Source: Pogona vitticeps
Lineage: Eukaryota > Chordata > Lepidosauria > Squamata > Agamidae
Direction: 5' to 3'
Assembly (NCBI RefSeq): GCF_051106095.1
Contig: NC_135789.1
Coordinates: 18,585,501-18,649,500, forward strand
DNA length: 64,000 nucleotides
Shown: one piece after another, positions 34,510 through 45,300 of the stretch
Position numbering within the stretch: the first letter of the stretch is position 1
Layout: each line of letters begins with the position of its first letter
Notes under the pieces: model-generated
What the model saw: only the letters and a program-made list of their open reading frames with translations
What the model was told of the DNA's origin: nothing
Database searches by the model: none
Position numbers and translations under genes: made by a program

Positions 34510-35006
34510 GTGAACAGCAACCCATGCAAACCGGAAGTGGGGCTCCCCCCTATGGACGAATCCTAAAACAGTTCCTTAGGTATACTGTTAAGCCGCAGAT
34601 ACAGATATATTTATACACGCTGGCGATTCTTCTGCCCTCAGATGCCTAACTTCAAGTATAGCTTATTAATTAGCCTTAAACGTTATGAAAAAAAATGGTT
34701 TTCCGGCAAAAGGCCTCTACTTCCGGTGACAACGGAAGCCGCCCATTGGTCGCCAAGGTACCGAATCGGTGTACTACTCTAGCCCTTGCATCTCTACGGT
34801 TGACCACCTCGCACTTCGGCCTCTGAATCTGAAGTTTCCCACTGTTCTTTGGGACCGGAAGTGCATTGCGGCTCTTCTCGCGTCCCCTTTGGAAGCCCTC
34901 CCTGATTGGCCACCCGTCAGAAAGATGGCAGCTGGGAATGAAAAGCGTGCCGGACGCAGCCCACACGCAACATGGCGCCCGAGGAGCAGGGGCGCCCTCA
35001 AGCAAA
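34510..35006 (+). promoter_or_regulatory. TATA-less CpG-rich TPGS1 promoter
   Basis: The last 300 bp before TPGS1 become CpG-rich and hold ETS-type sites (ACTTCCGGT at 34719-34727, CCGGAAGTG at 34855-34863, another ETS core near 34532), inverted CCAAT boxes (ATTGG at 34745-34749 and 34905-34909) and YY1-like AAGATGGC/ACATGGC motifs near 34923 and 34970. No TATA box is visible. This set is typical of a housekeeping-type promoter; the exact start site cannot be read. Confidence 0.65.
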
Positions 35007-36989
35007 ATGGCGGCCAGCGAGAAGCGGCGCCCGCCGGCGGCGGCAAGCGACGCGAACCGGCCGGTTGCCACGGCAACGGGCAATGACTTCCCCGAGGGCG
35101 CGGCCGAGTTCCTTCTGCAGGCCGGCGTGACCGACCTGGTCCGCTCCGCCCTCCTAAAGGTGCTGGAGGCCCGGCCGGAGGAGCCGGTGGATTTTCTGGC
35201 CGCCTACTTTGAGAAGCTGACGCCCCGGAGCCCGCAGGCGGAGGAGGAGGCCTCGGGCCCGGCGGAGACCGGCCAGCCCCACCTCCAGCTCCGCCTCGAC
35301 CGTGCCTGGTGGGCCCTGAGCCTGGCCCACCATTCCCACAGGTGCGGCAGGACCGGGGGAGGGGTGAAGGGAAGGGGGGGAAAAAGACTCTGGCCCCCAG
35401 AAGGCCCCGCGGCCAGGCACCGGAGAAAGCGGGAGGGGAATGGGTTGCGGGGCATGCTGGGAAACGGAGTTCGCGGGGAGGGGGAAAGAGGCGCCAGAGG
35501 ACCTGCTCTGCTCCCTCGCCCGAGGGAAAGGGGGCGGGAAAGAGTCGGCAGGAGGCCGTGGCTGGACATCTTCAACCCCATCATCCACCCGAGGGTTACG
35601 CTGCCGGAGGGTGAAGGGCGTTGGAGGTGGAATAGAATAAATGTAGATGGTTGTACCTGAAAAAAAATAAAACATCCCATGAAAAGAACCGCTAATGCGT
35701 TTTTTGGAGCAAAAATTAATATGACCCTGTCTTATTTTCAGGGAAACACGATAGATTGATAGATAGATAGATAGATAGATAGATGGATAGATATCTTTGT
35801 CCATATCTATACATATACACACATCTCTCTATATAATATATATATACAGTATGTGTGTATATATAGAGCAATACCTATCTACCTATGTATCTATAATTTT
35901 ATATCTATCTAAAGATACCTATGTATGTATCTATAATTTTACATATACTGTATATAAATATAATAAATATAAATATGTATATAAAATGACCCTCCAGATA
36001 TCTATCTATCTGTCTGTATATCATAAGCACCCACTGATTTAAAGTCTTCAGGCATGTGGCTTGCATTGTAATTTCTGATGGTTGATAATTATCTGTATGC
36101 AGGCTCGCTCATAATGTTTCCAAGGAGGTTTGCACCATTAAAAAGAGAACATTTGAAGGCAAAATTAAAAGGTTAAGAGATTTCTGTTACACTTCTTTTC
36201 TTTGATTCTGGCAGCCCCTTGAAATGCCAGATCTATCGGCTGACATACTGTTTCCCGAAATAAAATTTTAAAAGGTATCCTACACATACATTTGGAGTGA
36301 ATGACACTGAGTACAGGGTCCATCTGCAGACCTTGAGAAAATGCAAGTGTTTCCTTTGCTCAGACTTTAGCCTTCCTTAGTTTTCTTAACTTGCTCGCCT
36401 GCTTCATCATGAAAGCTGACTTCTATAACGTGAGTCTTTCTCCCGTCTTCCTTCAAGGACGGCCTTTAACAACAACGTCAGCATGGCGTACGACTCTCTG
36501 AGCGCTGCCGGGCGGCGCAAGAAGGCAGGCGTCAACGGGAAGGTCTACAGTGACCTGCTGCGGCTGATGTGCCGGGAGCGCGCTGCGCCGGATGATCTTG
36601 TGCAGCCCCTGCTGCGGAAGATCACCTGCCGGGACCATGAGGCCGTGCCCTTCGACATCTTCCGCTATGGGGTCCTCTGCTGCCTGGTTCTCCTGGAGTT
36701 CTTGGCCAAGGCAGGTGCCCTCTACAACGCACTCGGCGGCGGGTCTGCTGCCGCGGATAAGAGGGCATGCGTGGCCGTGCTGGGCACCCTGGAGGAGGCT
36801 CTGCGCGACACCGGCGTCTCGGCTCCCATCCGTTATTTGGAGGCCGGATCCAAGCTGGGGCCGGACAGTTTGGCGTCGACTATGGACCGAGCCTTGAGCG
36901 AGAGGAAGCCCAGCGTGGCCATGAAGAAGGATGAGTTTCTCAAGAGGGCTTCAGACGTCTTTATTGCCAAAGTGAAACCCATTGACTGA
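35007..36989 (+). CDS. TPGS1: Tubulin polyglutamylase complex subunit 1 (2 exons, 288 aa)
   Basis: Non-catalytic subunit of the TTLL1 tubulin polyglutamylase complex, which adds glutamate side chains to tubulin in axonemes, centrioles and neurites. Exon 1 is 35007-35341, exon 2 is 36458-36989; the GT..AG intron splits an Arg codon (phase 2). The start MAASEKRR closely matches mammalian TPGS1. An N-terminal helical block with the [12 protein letters not shown] signature (about residues 47-70) resembles the RII-type dimerisation/docking fold of this family. The junction region [15 protein letters not shown] and the C-terminal IAKVKPID match the human protein closely; length is 288 against about 290 in human. 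The frame is open 47 codons upstream, but the conserved N-terminus and the AAAATGG context decide the start. It lies 4.2 kb after the MADCAM1 stop, same strand, as in human. Confidence 0.95.
35748..36030. repeat. TAGA microsatellite and AT-rich degenerate TATC/TATA array in TPGS1 intron
   Basis: (ATAG)n at about 35755-35785 is followed by 230 bp of TA-rich units with TATCTA and TATGTA words, including a second short TATC run near 35998. Confidence 0.9.
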
Positions 36990-38499
36990 GCACAGACTGG
37001 GGGCTTTCCACGTTCTTTTCCTCCCAATTCACCACGAGAGTTACCTGTGATAAGCCAAGGGCAGGAAGGGGAAGCCGGCCAGCCTTGCGTTTCCAGGGAT
37101 GTCTGTTTTAAGGGCGTGAAATCCGAAGGGGCAGGAATGCATCCTCTTAGCTTTTTCTGTCTGGTTGAGCTGCTTCCATAGAGGTGAGCTCAACTGGTTG
37201 AAGCTGCCTGGACTGCATCTTGCGGGGTCGATTTTCACCGGAAATGTTGGGTGGGTTTGAAAGATGATGGAAGTATTTAAATTTGCTTATTTATACCTCA
37301 CATTGCCTGGTGTTTGCTTTTAAAAACATCAACGGGACGTTTGCCTTTCTCTGGAAAGCACATTTAACCCTTATCCGAGAAGAAACATGTAGAAAGAAGG
37401 ACGTTTTTCTTCCCTAGGTTGGTCGTTTTCTAACAAGATTTGGGAATTAGAGATCTCTACACATGGGAATGCTACACGTTAAAATTTCCCTTCCTCTCAG
37501 AGCTGAGTGTTTCTGAGCTAAGCGTGCCCTACATTTCTGTATTTAAGAAAGTGGGATGTGTGATGGAGGTAATAAGTCTGCTGTTGGCTTTCTCAGCAAC
37601 CAAAAGGTCACGGTTGTGGCTCCGATTGCGCAGGTAACTCAGCATTAGCATGTTCCACTGACCTCGGCAGACAAAAGCACTGCAACAGTGTGTTCTCTAG
37701 TGCCCCCTAGTGTCTGATTCTGATAGTGTGCCTTGCACATCTTTACAAAAGACAATGCTTCCTGTGCTGCAGGTGATTGCTGAAGTGGTGGCAGAAATCC
37801 TGAAAAATTCATATCAAAGTGTCTCTCAAAATGACCTTTAAAACATTTACTTTTAAAGTAACTTGAAATCTATGAATGTTTACTTCCAGCTAACTTGCAA
37901 AGTTTATTTGTTACGCCTGTAAAAGTGACTTAGTGACTACATGTTGTGTTATTTATTTATTTGGTACAAGTAGTTATGTCTCCTGTACCTTTGCAAATGC
38001 TCACTAGTTTACTCCCTTCCCCAAAAGTATCTACTTGCAGGGAATTATGGTGCTTGCGATTCGTCCCTTCTAAGCTGGGGGGGCTTAATTGTAGCAGTCT
38101 CTGTAACCACACACACCGGAGGAGGTGTATGGATCTAAATCAACAAAGGAATTCTACAAGTCAGGCCCTCTACCTGTAAAGCTAACAGGACTTAACGGCC
38201 TATTAGGAACTAAGCCAACCTCAGATTTTTTAAAAAAAACCATTACAGTTCTTATTCATTTATTGTTAACTCTTGAGTTTGAAAATGGTGTTGATTGCAG
38301 ACAGTAGGTCCCCTTGGGTGAGGGATTCTGGGAGTTTAGTAATGATGGGAGACATAGTCCAAGAAACCACCTGAATCCAGGCTCTAAAGCTTTCCATAAA
38401 GGTTTAGAATAGGAGGACCGGGGGGGGGTTGTTTCGTTTCCAGAAAGGAGGCTGTGGCAGGCAAGAATCTTTTTTATCTTGAACGCCAAGATACTCAAC
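36990..38499 (+). other. TPGS1 3' flank
   Basis: Includes the TPGS1 3' UTR of unknown length. A MITE-like stretch with GGATTCTGGGAGTTTAGTAA lies near 38320-38370. No other gene is seen before the ERV fragment. Confidence 0.4.
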
Positions 38500-38902
38500 T
38501 GTGGGAACCGCTGCTGGAGAGCCTGCCCCAGCCGTGGTTGTAAAAGGAAGAGATCTCTGATAAAAAATACACTGCAGTCTTTCGTTTAGTTACAAAGCAT
38601 GCCACCGGTGATCACCAGGAAAATGTCTTCCTGGCTACGCCCAGGCCACCTCTGTTTATTAAATAAGCATATTTGCATAAGATAAGCTTTTGCCCAAATA
38701 GGCGTCGAGTGATTATCAGTTTTAAGACATTCCACACTTGCGCAGAGAAGAAATAACAGAGCAATACATGATTATGCCAAGCACTGGTGATCACCGGTGG
38801 CATGCTTTGTAACTAAACGAAAGACTGCCGTGTATTTCTTATCACAGATCTCTCCCTTTTACAACCGCGGCTGGGGCAGGCTCTCCAGCCGCGGTTCCCA
38901 CA
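38500..38902. repeat. 119-bp inverted repeat ends of the LTR-like unit
   Basis: Positions 38500-38618 are the reverse complement of 38784-38902 at roughly 93 percent identity, with a spacer of about 165 bp. Retroviral LTRs normally have inverted ends of only a few bases, so either the LTR is a head-to-head duplicate or the unit is a separate foldback element that sits exactly at the leader. Confidence 0.75.
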
Positions 38903-39290
38903 AGTGGTGGCCCGTGTGAGGCAGACAGTACCGTGACAAGCTGAGCAACGCAATAACGTGACAATTCACACTTGCCCATGCCCGGCGAGGGTTTCAGGTG
39001 CGCCACGCATCCAAGGATCCCGGGTGAGGGTTGATTTGTCAAGTTAGATACCTAGACTCCTAGCAACATGGGGAGTTCTTTATCAAGTCTTCAGGAACAA
39101 TATGTAAAAGACCTCCACTTCTTATTAACAAAGGATGGTCACACGACCACGCGTAAAAAAGTGGAAGCTTTAGTTCATACTATTGAGGATGTATGCCCCT
39201 GGGTGCCAGAAGGAGGGACGTTGGGCTTCAAGGAATGGTGTAAAATAGGCAGCTGTTTTCAGGGACACCCATGAGTTATAGCACAAGTAC
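38500..39290 (+). mobile_element. Betaretrovirus-like endogenous retrovirus fragment: LTR-like unit, leader and start of gag
   Basis: A 403-bp unit with TG..CA ends (38500-38902) is followed within 2 nt by a TGG-starting, primer-site-like sequence (near 38905, a poor match to the tRNA-Lys type), a 165-nt leader and a gag start at 39068. The gag start begins Met-Gly-Ser-Ser (a myristoylation-type N-terminus) and includes CPWVPEGGTLGFKEWCKIG, which closely resembles the matrix protein of Mason-Pfizer-type betaretroviruses. Only about 70 codons of gag are present, and no pol or env is seen. It is a broken fossil fragment; no second LTR is found, so its age cannot be read from LTR divergence. Confidence 0.7.
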
Positions 39291-39716
39291 TTTTTACATG
39301 CTGCAAAGTGCACACTCAACCCCCTTTGGGTGATGTTTCGGTGACGTTGCAGATTGTTTGGGCTATGATCTGGGCCGTAGATTAAAAAGCAAATAAAAAT
39401 GCAGAGAAAAGACAGTGATATGAACACAATAATCCAGGGATGCTGGCATGTCTTTGGGTCCAGGGTCCAAGTCTTTGGTACCGAGTCTCGAGTTCAAGTC
39501 CCTCTTAGAAACAAGCTTCCCCCTCCCTGAGAACAACAGGGAGGAGTGGGTGGGTTCTGAGTCACAAGTTGCTTCTGAGGCATTGAAAAATACAAATTTA
39601 AGTTCCAGGAACTTAAAATCGGTGCAATTTTAAGTCCAACTTGATGACAAGTCCCATAACTTGGGTCCCCCTCCCTGAACAACAGTGTCATTAACACCAC
39701 AATCACAACCTACAAG
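39291..39716. other. Unidentified block between the ERV fragment and the Gypsy element
   Basis: About 425 bp with no recognisable reading frame. Short motifs recur, including CCCCCTCCCTGA followed by ACAAC near 39518 and 39666 and several CAAGTC words. This may be a decayed DNA transposon end, but the family is not recognised. Confidence 0.3.
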
Positions 39717-39721
39717 ACCAG

Positions 39722-40576
39722 TGTAAGCAGCCCCGCATCTCCAAAGAGATTTATGGGGGTGCTGGAAATTGGGATGAGTAAGAAAACCAGACAAACCTCT
39801 AACTGCTGAGCAGAGCCAATTGAACTCAGCCAAGTTCTGTCTAAATTTTCTTACTCAGAGGCCAATCTCCTTATTAAGAAAGCAACACAGTCATAACCAG
39901 GAGATATCTCAGAATGATTTGGCTCTGAAAGTTTGGTAGCAAACCCACGTGGCCAATTAGACATTCAGCTAGTCTGTTCAAGAAACAATGCTTCTAGTTA
40001 GAAATCAATCATTACTGTTTTATTAAAAAGAATTACTTTAGAAAAGGTTTCAGTTGATAGTAAATTAAGTCAGTAGGTACATTTTCATTCAAGACTAACG
40101 GAACACACCACTCCCCCACTCCAGCTAAAAAAATAAAGAAATGAAACTATGCTAACTAACAAAAAGCATAAATCGTCCATCTCACGTGTCTTGGGTCTTC
40201 AAAGGCTGATGCTAGATGAAAACCAGTCCATTATGGGAAAAGCACGTGTCTGCCCCTTTCTCAGGCAAACTCCATCTTTCGCCCTCTCCTCTTCTTACTT
40301 CTTCTTCCCAGAATGCCTCCTGGGCCTTGTTGTCCCGCCTAACTTTCTCATGGAGCTTCAGTTGTTATCATTCTTTGTGGCAGAATTATTTTGACTACGA
40401 AACTCTCTGCTCTCTGCTCATCTTAGCAACGAGATAACCAGAGAGCGAAGTTTCTCTGGAACAGCATGTAAAACTTTCCTACTACAGAACAGACTTTAAC
40501 TCAAAATGGATGCTATTGGGACAATCTTAGGACTACATATCCCACTCTAATACACATAAAAACACAAATCATCACA
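39722..40576 (-). repeat. 3' LTR of the outer Gypsy element
   Basis: 855-bp LTR, subfamily A. Matches 52942-53796 almost exactly. In element orientation it follows a G-rich polypurine tract (complement near 40577-40590) and ends at the ACCAG target duplication. Confidence 0.92.
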
Positions 40577-41353
40577 TGCCCCCCCTGATTATCGTTAAAA
40601 TTCAGAGCAGTTAATCTGATCTAATTTTAAGAAATCAAGTAAAAGTAACTAAAAAGTAATTCAAAGTAATTAACTGGTTACATCTCAAAATTCAACTACA
40701 GATTAACTATTACAATACTGAAACATAGCACACTGTTGAATACATTGTTTCAACGTTCAGGTTCATAAGAATCTTCACAGTACATTCTAGAAAGACCATC
40801 TGCCACTACATTCAATTTTCCAGGAATGTGTTGAACTTCAAAATCAAAATCTTGCAATGCTAGACTCCATCTCAACAATTTTTGGTTGTGAGATTTCATC
40901 TTCTGCAACCAAACTAAAGCTCTGTGATCTGTTTGGAGTGTAAACTTACGACCCCATAGGTAAGGTCGAAGTAAATTGAGAGACCAAAATATAGAAAGAG
41001 CTTCTTTTTCAGGTACTGCGTAACTTCTCTCTCTGTCCAAGAGTTTTCTAGAGAAGTATGAGATAGGGTAAAGGTTCCCATCTTCTCCTTGCTGTAACAA
41101 AACAGCTCCCAGTCCTAATTCAGAAGCATCAGTTTGTAAAATGAATGGTTTGTCAAAATCAGGGGATTTCAGTATAGGTGCATCCATAATCTTAGCTTTT
41201 AAAGCTTCAAAGGCACCTTGACACTCTGGTGTCCACTTTACCTTGACAGGCTGTCTCTTCCTATTGAGCTCTGTCAGAGGTGAAGCCAAATGACTGAAAT
41301 CAGGAATGAATTTTCTGTAGTAGCCAACTAGGCCCAAAAACGAGCGTACCTGT

Positions 41354-42208
41354 TGTCAAACAGCCCCGTATCTCCAAAGAGATTTATGGGGGTGCAGGAA
41401 ATCGGGACGAGTAAGAAAACCAGACAAACTTCTAACTGCTGAGCAGAGCCAATTGAACTCAGCCAAGTTCTGTCTAAATTTTCTTCCTCAGAGGCCAATC
41501 TCCTTATTAAGAAAGCAACACAGACATAACCATGAGATATACTCAGAATGATTTGGCTCTGAAAGTTTGGTAGCAAACCCACGTGGCCAATTAGACATTC
41601 AGCTGGTCTGTTCAAGAAACAAAGCTTCTACATAGAAATCAATCATTACTGTTTTATTAAAAAGAATTACTTTAGAAAAGGTTTCAGTTGATAGTAAATT
41701 AAGTCAGTAGGTACATTTTCATTCAAGACTAACGGAACACACCACACCCCCACTCCAGCTAAAAAAATAAAGAAATGAAACTATGCTAACTAACAAAAAG
41801 CATAAATCATCCATCTCACGTGTCTTGGGTCTTCAAAGGCTGATGCTAGATGAAAACCAGTCCATTATGGGAAAAGCACGTGTCTGCCCCTTCTCAGGCA
41901 AACTCCATCTTTCTTCTCCCCTCCTCACTCTTCTTCTTCCCAGAATGCCTCCTGGGTCTTGTTGTTCCGCCTAACTTTCTCAGGGAGCTTCAGTTGTTAT
42001 CATTCTTTGTGGCAGAATTATTTTGACTACGAAACTCTCTGCTCTCTACTCAGCCTAGCAACGAGATAACCAGAGAGCGAAGCTTCTCTGGAACAGCATG
42101 TAAAACTTTCCTACTACAGAACAGACTTTAAATCAAAATGGATGCTATTGGGACAATCTTAGTACTACATATCCCATTCTAATACACATAAAAACACAAA
42201 TCATCACA
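41354..42208 (-). repeat. 3' LTR of the inner Gypsy element
   Basis: 855-bp LTR, subfamily B, identical by eye to 47778-48632 and about 4 percent different from the outer pair. It directly follows the CCTGT target duplication. Confidence 0.93.
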
Positions 42209-42381
42209 TGCCCCCCCTGATTATCGTTAAAATTCAGAGCAGTTAATCTGATCTAATTTTAAGAAATCAAGTAAAAGTAACTAAAAAGTAATTCAAAGTA
42301 ATCAACTGGTTACATCTCAAAATTCAACTACAGATTAACTATTACAATACTGAAACATAGCACACTGTTGAATACATTGTT

Positions 42382-45300
42382 TCAACGTTCAGGTTCATAA
42401 GAATCTTCACAGTACATTCTAGAAAGACCATCTGCCACTACATTCAATTTTCCAGGAATGTGTTGAACTTCAAAATCAAAATCTTGCAATGCTAGACTCC
42501 ATCTCAACAATTTTTGGTTGTGAGATTTCATCTTCTGCAACCAAACTAAAGCTCTGTGATCTGTTTGGAGTGTAAACTTACGACCCCATAGGTAAGGTCG
42601 AAGTAAATTGAGAGACCAAAATATAGAAAGAGCTTCTTTTTCAGGTACTGCGTAACTTCTCTCTCTATCCAAGAGTTTTCTAGAGAAGTATGAGATAGGG
42701 TAAAGGTTCCCATCTTCTCCTTGCTGTAACAAAACAGCTCCCAGTCCTAATTCAGAAGCATCAGTTTGTAAAATGAATGGTTTGTCAAAATCAGGGGACT
42801 TCAGTATAGGTGCATCCATAATCTTAGCTTTTAAAGCTTCAAAGGCACCTTGACACTCTGGTGTCCACTTTACCTTGACAGGCTGTCTCTTCCTAGTGAG
42901 CTCTGTCAGAGGTGAAGCCAAATGACTGAAATCAGGAATGAATTTTCTGTAGTAGCCAACTAGGCCCAAAAACGAGCGTACCTGTTTCTTAGTTTTTGGA
43001 ATAGGCCAATCATTAATAGATTGTACTTTAGCTTGCAAAGTCTGAATTTCTCCTTGCCCAATCAAATGACCTAAGTACATGACTTTTCCTTGCATCCACT
43101 GACACTTGCTGGCTTTGACTGTCAGTCCTGCTTGTTGAAGTCTGGACAAAACAGTTTCAATGTGAGACATGTGAGAATCAAAATCAGAACTGAAAATGGC
43201 AACATCATCAAGATAAGCACTTGCAAAAGGTAAACCTTGTAAAAGTTTATCTATCATCCTTTGAAATGACGCACCTGCATTCTTCAAACCAAATGGCAAT
43301 CTGCGGAAACGGAAAGTTCCCACGTGCGTGATGAAAGCGGTCTTATCTCGTGAATCTTCAGCTAAATCTAGCTGCCAATAAGCATTCTTTAGATCGAGAA
43401 TGCTGATAAACTTAGCCTTTGAAAGATGTTCAATTAAATCATCCATTCTAGGCAATGGGTATGGATCTGGAACAGTAACACTGTTTAACTTTCTGTAATC
43501 AACACAAAATCTTACTTCCTCGAGAATTTCACCCAAAGCGTTGCGTTTTGGCACCAGAACCACCGGAGAAGCCCAAGGGGAGAATGACGGTTCAATCACC
43601 CCCAAAGATAACATCTTTTGTATCTCTTGTTCAATTTGGATAGCATGATTACCAATTGCTCTATATGGGCTAGACCGTATGGGCTGGGCATTGTTCTCAG
43701 TAGTTATCACATGACTGATCAATTTGGTGTAACCTGGTTTATCTGAAAACACATCTTGGTATTGTTCTAAAATTTGAAACAACCTTTCTTTCTGATCAAC
43801 GGTACCTGTTAAAACAAGATTATCAGACCATGTACCTGCATCTTGCAATTCAGACAACATATCAATAGGTTCATTTGCAGCATGAAAATATTCAGCATGA
43901 CATTGAAAAACCATTGCAGATCTATCTTTGTACAGTTTCAAACTATTGACATGGTAAAGAACAGGTTTCTTATTAGAATCCAACATTTTGACAAGATAAT
44001 TGACATTTCCCAATTTTTGAACGATTTCGCCTGGACCTTCCCAGACAACTTCTAGCTTAGAAGGTCTGAGTGGGTTCAGAACAAGTACCAAATCACCCAC
44101 AGAAAATTCCCTGTGTCTGGATCTCTTGTCATGGAAGAACTTCTGACTTGCTTGAGCGTCCAACAAATTGTCTCTGGCTAACTCCTGGACAGCCAAGAGT
44201 TTCTCTTGAAGTTTTCTAACAAAATCAGCAACTGGCACAGTACTACTTTTAACCACACCTTCCCAATTGGATTTCAGGAAGTCCAATGGTCCTTGTAGAT
44301 TTCTTCCAAACACCACCTCACTTGGAGAAAAGCCACCTAGTGAAGAATGAGCTGAGCTACGGTAAGCAAACAAAGCAAAAGGCAAAAGCTCATCCCAAAT
44401 GTTTCCATATTCTTGGGTCAAAGTTTTAATCATCCTAAGCAAAGTTTGTTGACCTCTTTCCACCATACCATGAGATTGAGGATGATGGGCCGTGGAAAAA
44501 CTGATGGTTATTCCACTTATCTCGCAGATCTTACGCATAAGTTCACTTGTAAAGGCTCCTGCTTGATCACAAATTATTTTGGATGGTACTCCAATACGCG
44601 AGCACAAGTCCACGATGATTCTAGCTATGGTGGTAGCTGTCAGGTTGCTAATAGCGTAAGCCTCGATCCACCTACTGGCAGAACAGATGAAAGAAATGAT
44701 GTATTTCTTCTTAGATTTAGTAGGAACAAAAGGTCCTAGCACATCCATTTGCAAACACTGGAACACTTGGTCAGGAATTTCCATAATCTGCATTTCGGCC
44801 TTTACCTTGTCAGTTTGATGGCCTGTGCGTTGGCAATAGTCACAAGAACTGACATAGTCCTTTACAGTTTTTGAAATACCAGGCCAGTAAAAATGTTGAG
44901 AAATCCTCTTTAGGGTTTTTTGTATTCCCTGGTGCCCACTACTTGGATGGTCATGAGCCATTTCTAGTATTCTCAGTCTATATTCAGTAGGCACGACTAA
45001 CTGTTGAACAGGTTGGGCATCCAAGTTGGATTTGGGGAAATATTCTCTGTACAAAAGTCCATTTTCTCCCCACAAGAAACTAACTTGCTGATGCGCAGGG
45101 CGTTCAGCATAGTTGTCTGCTTGTGACCTCAAAGAAGCTAGAGAGGGATCATTAAGTTGCTTCAGTCTAAAGTCCTCCGATCCCTTAGGTATCACCTCCT
45201 CCATTTTAGTTTCTGTTGTAGCTGCATTATCAGGTTTGGTCACAAGAGGCTGCTGTTGGGTAAGGTCTCCATCTGAGCTATCCTCAGTGGATTCCTGCTC

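Noticed and set aside
34866-35006. Longer TPGS1 N-terminus starting at 34866
   Set aside because: The upstream frame is open by chance in promoter DNA; the conserved family start is at 35007.
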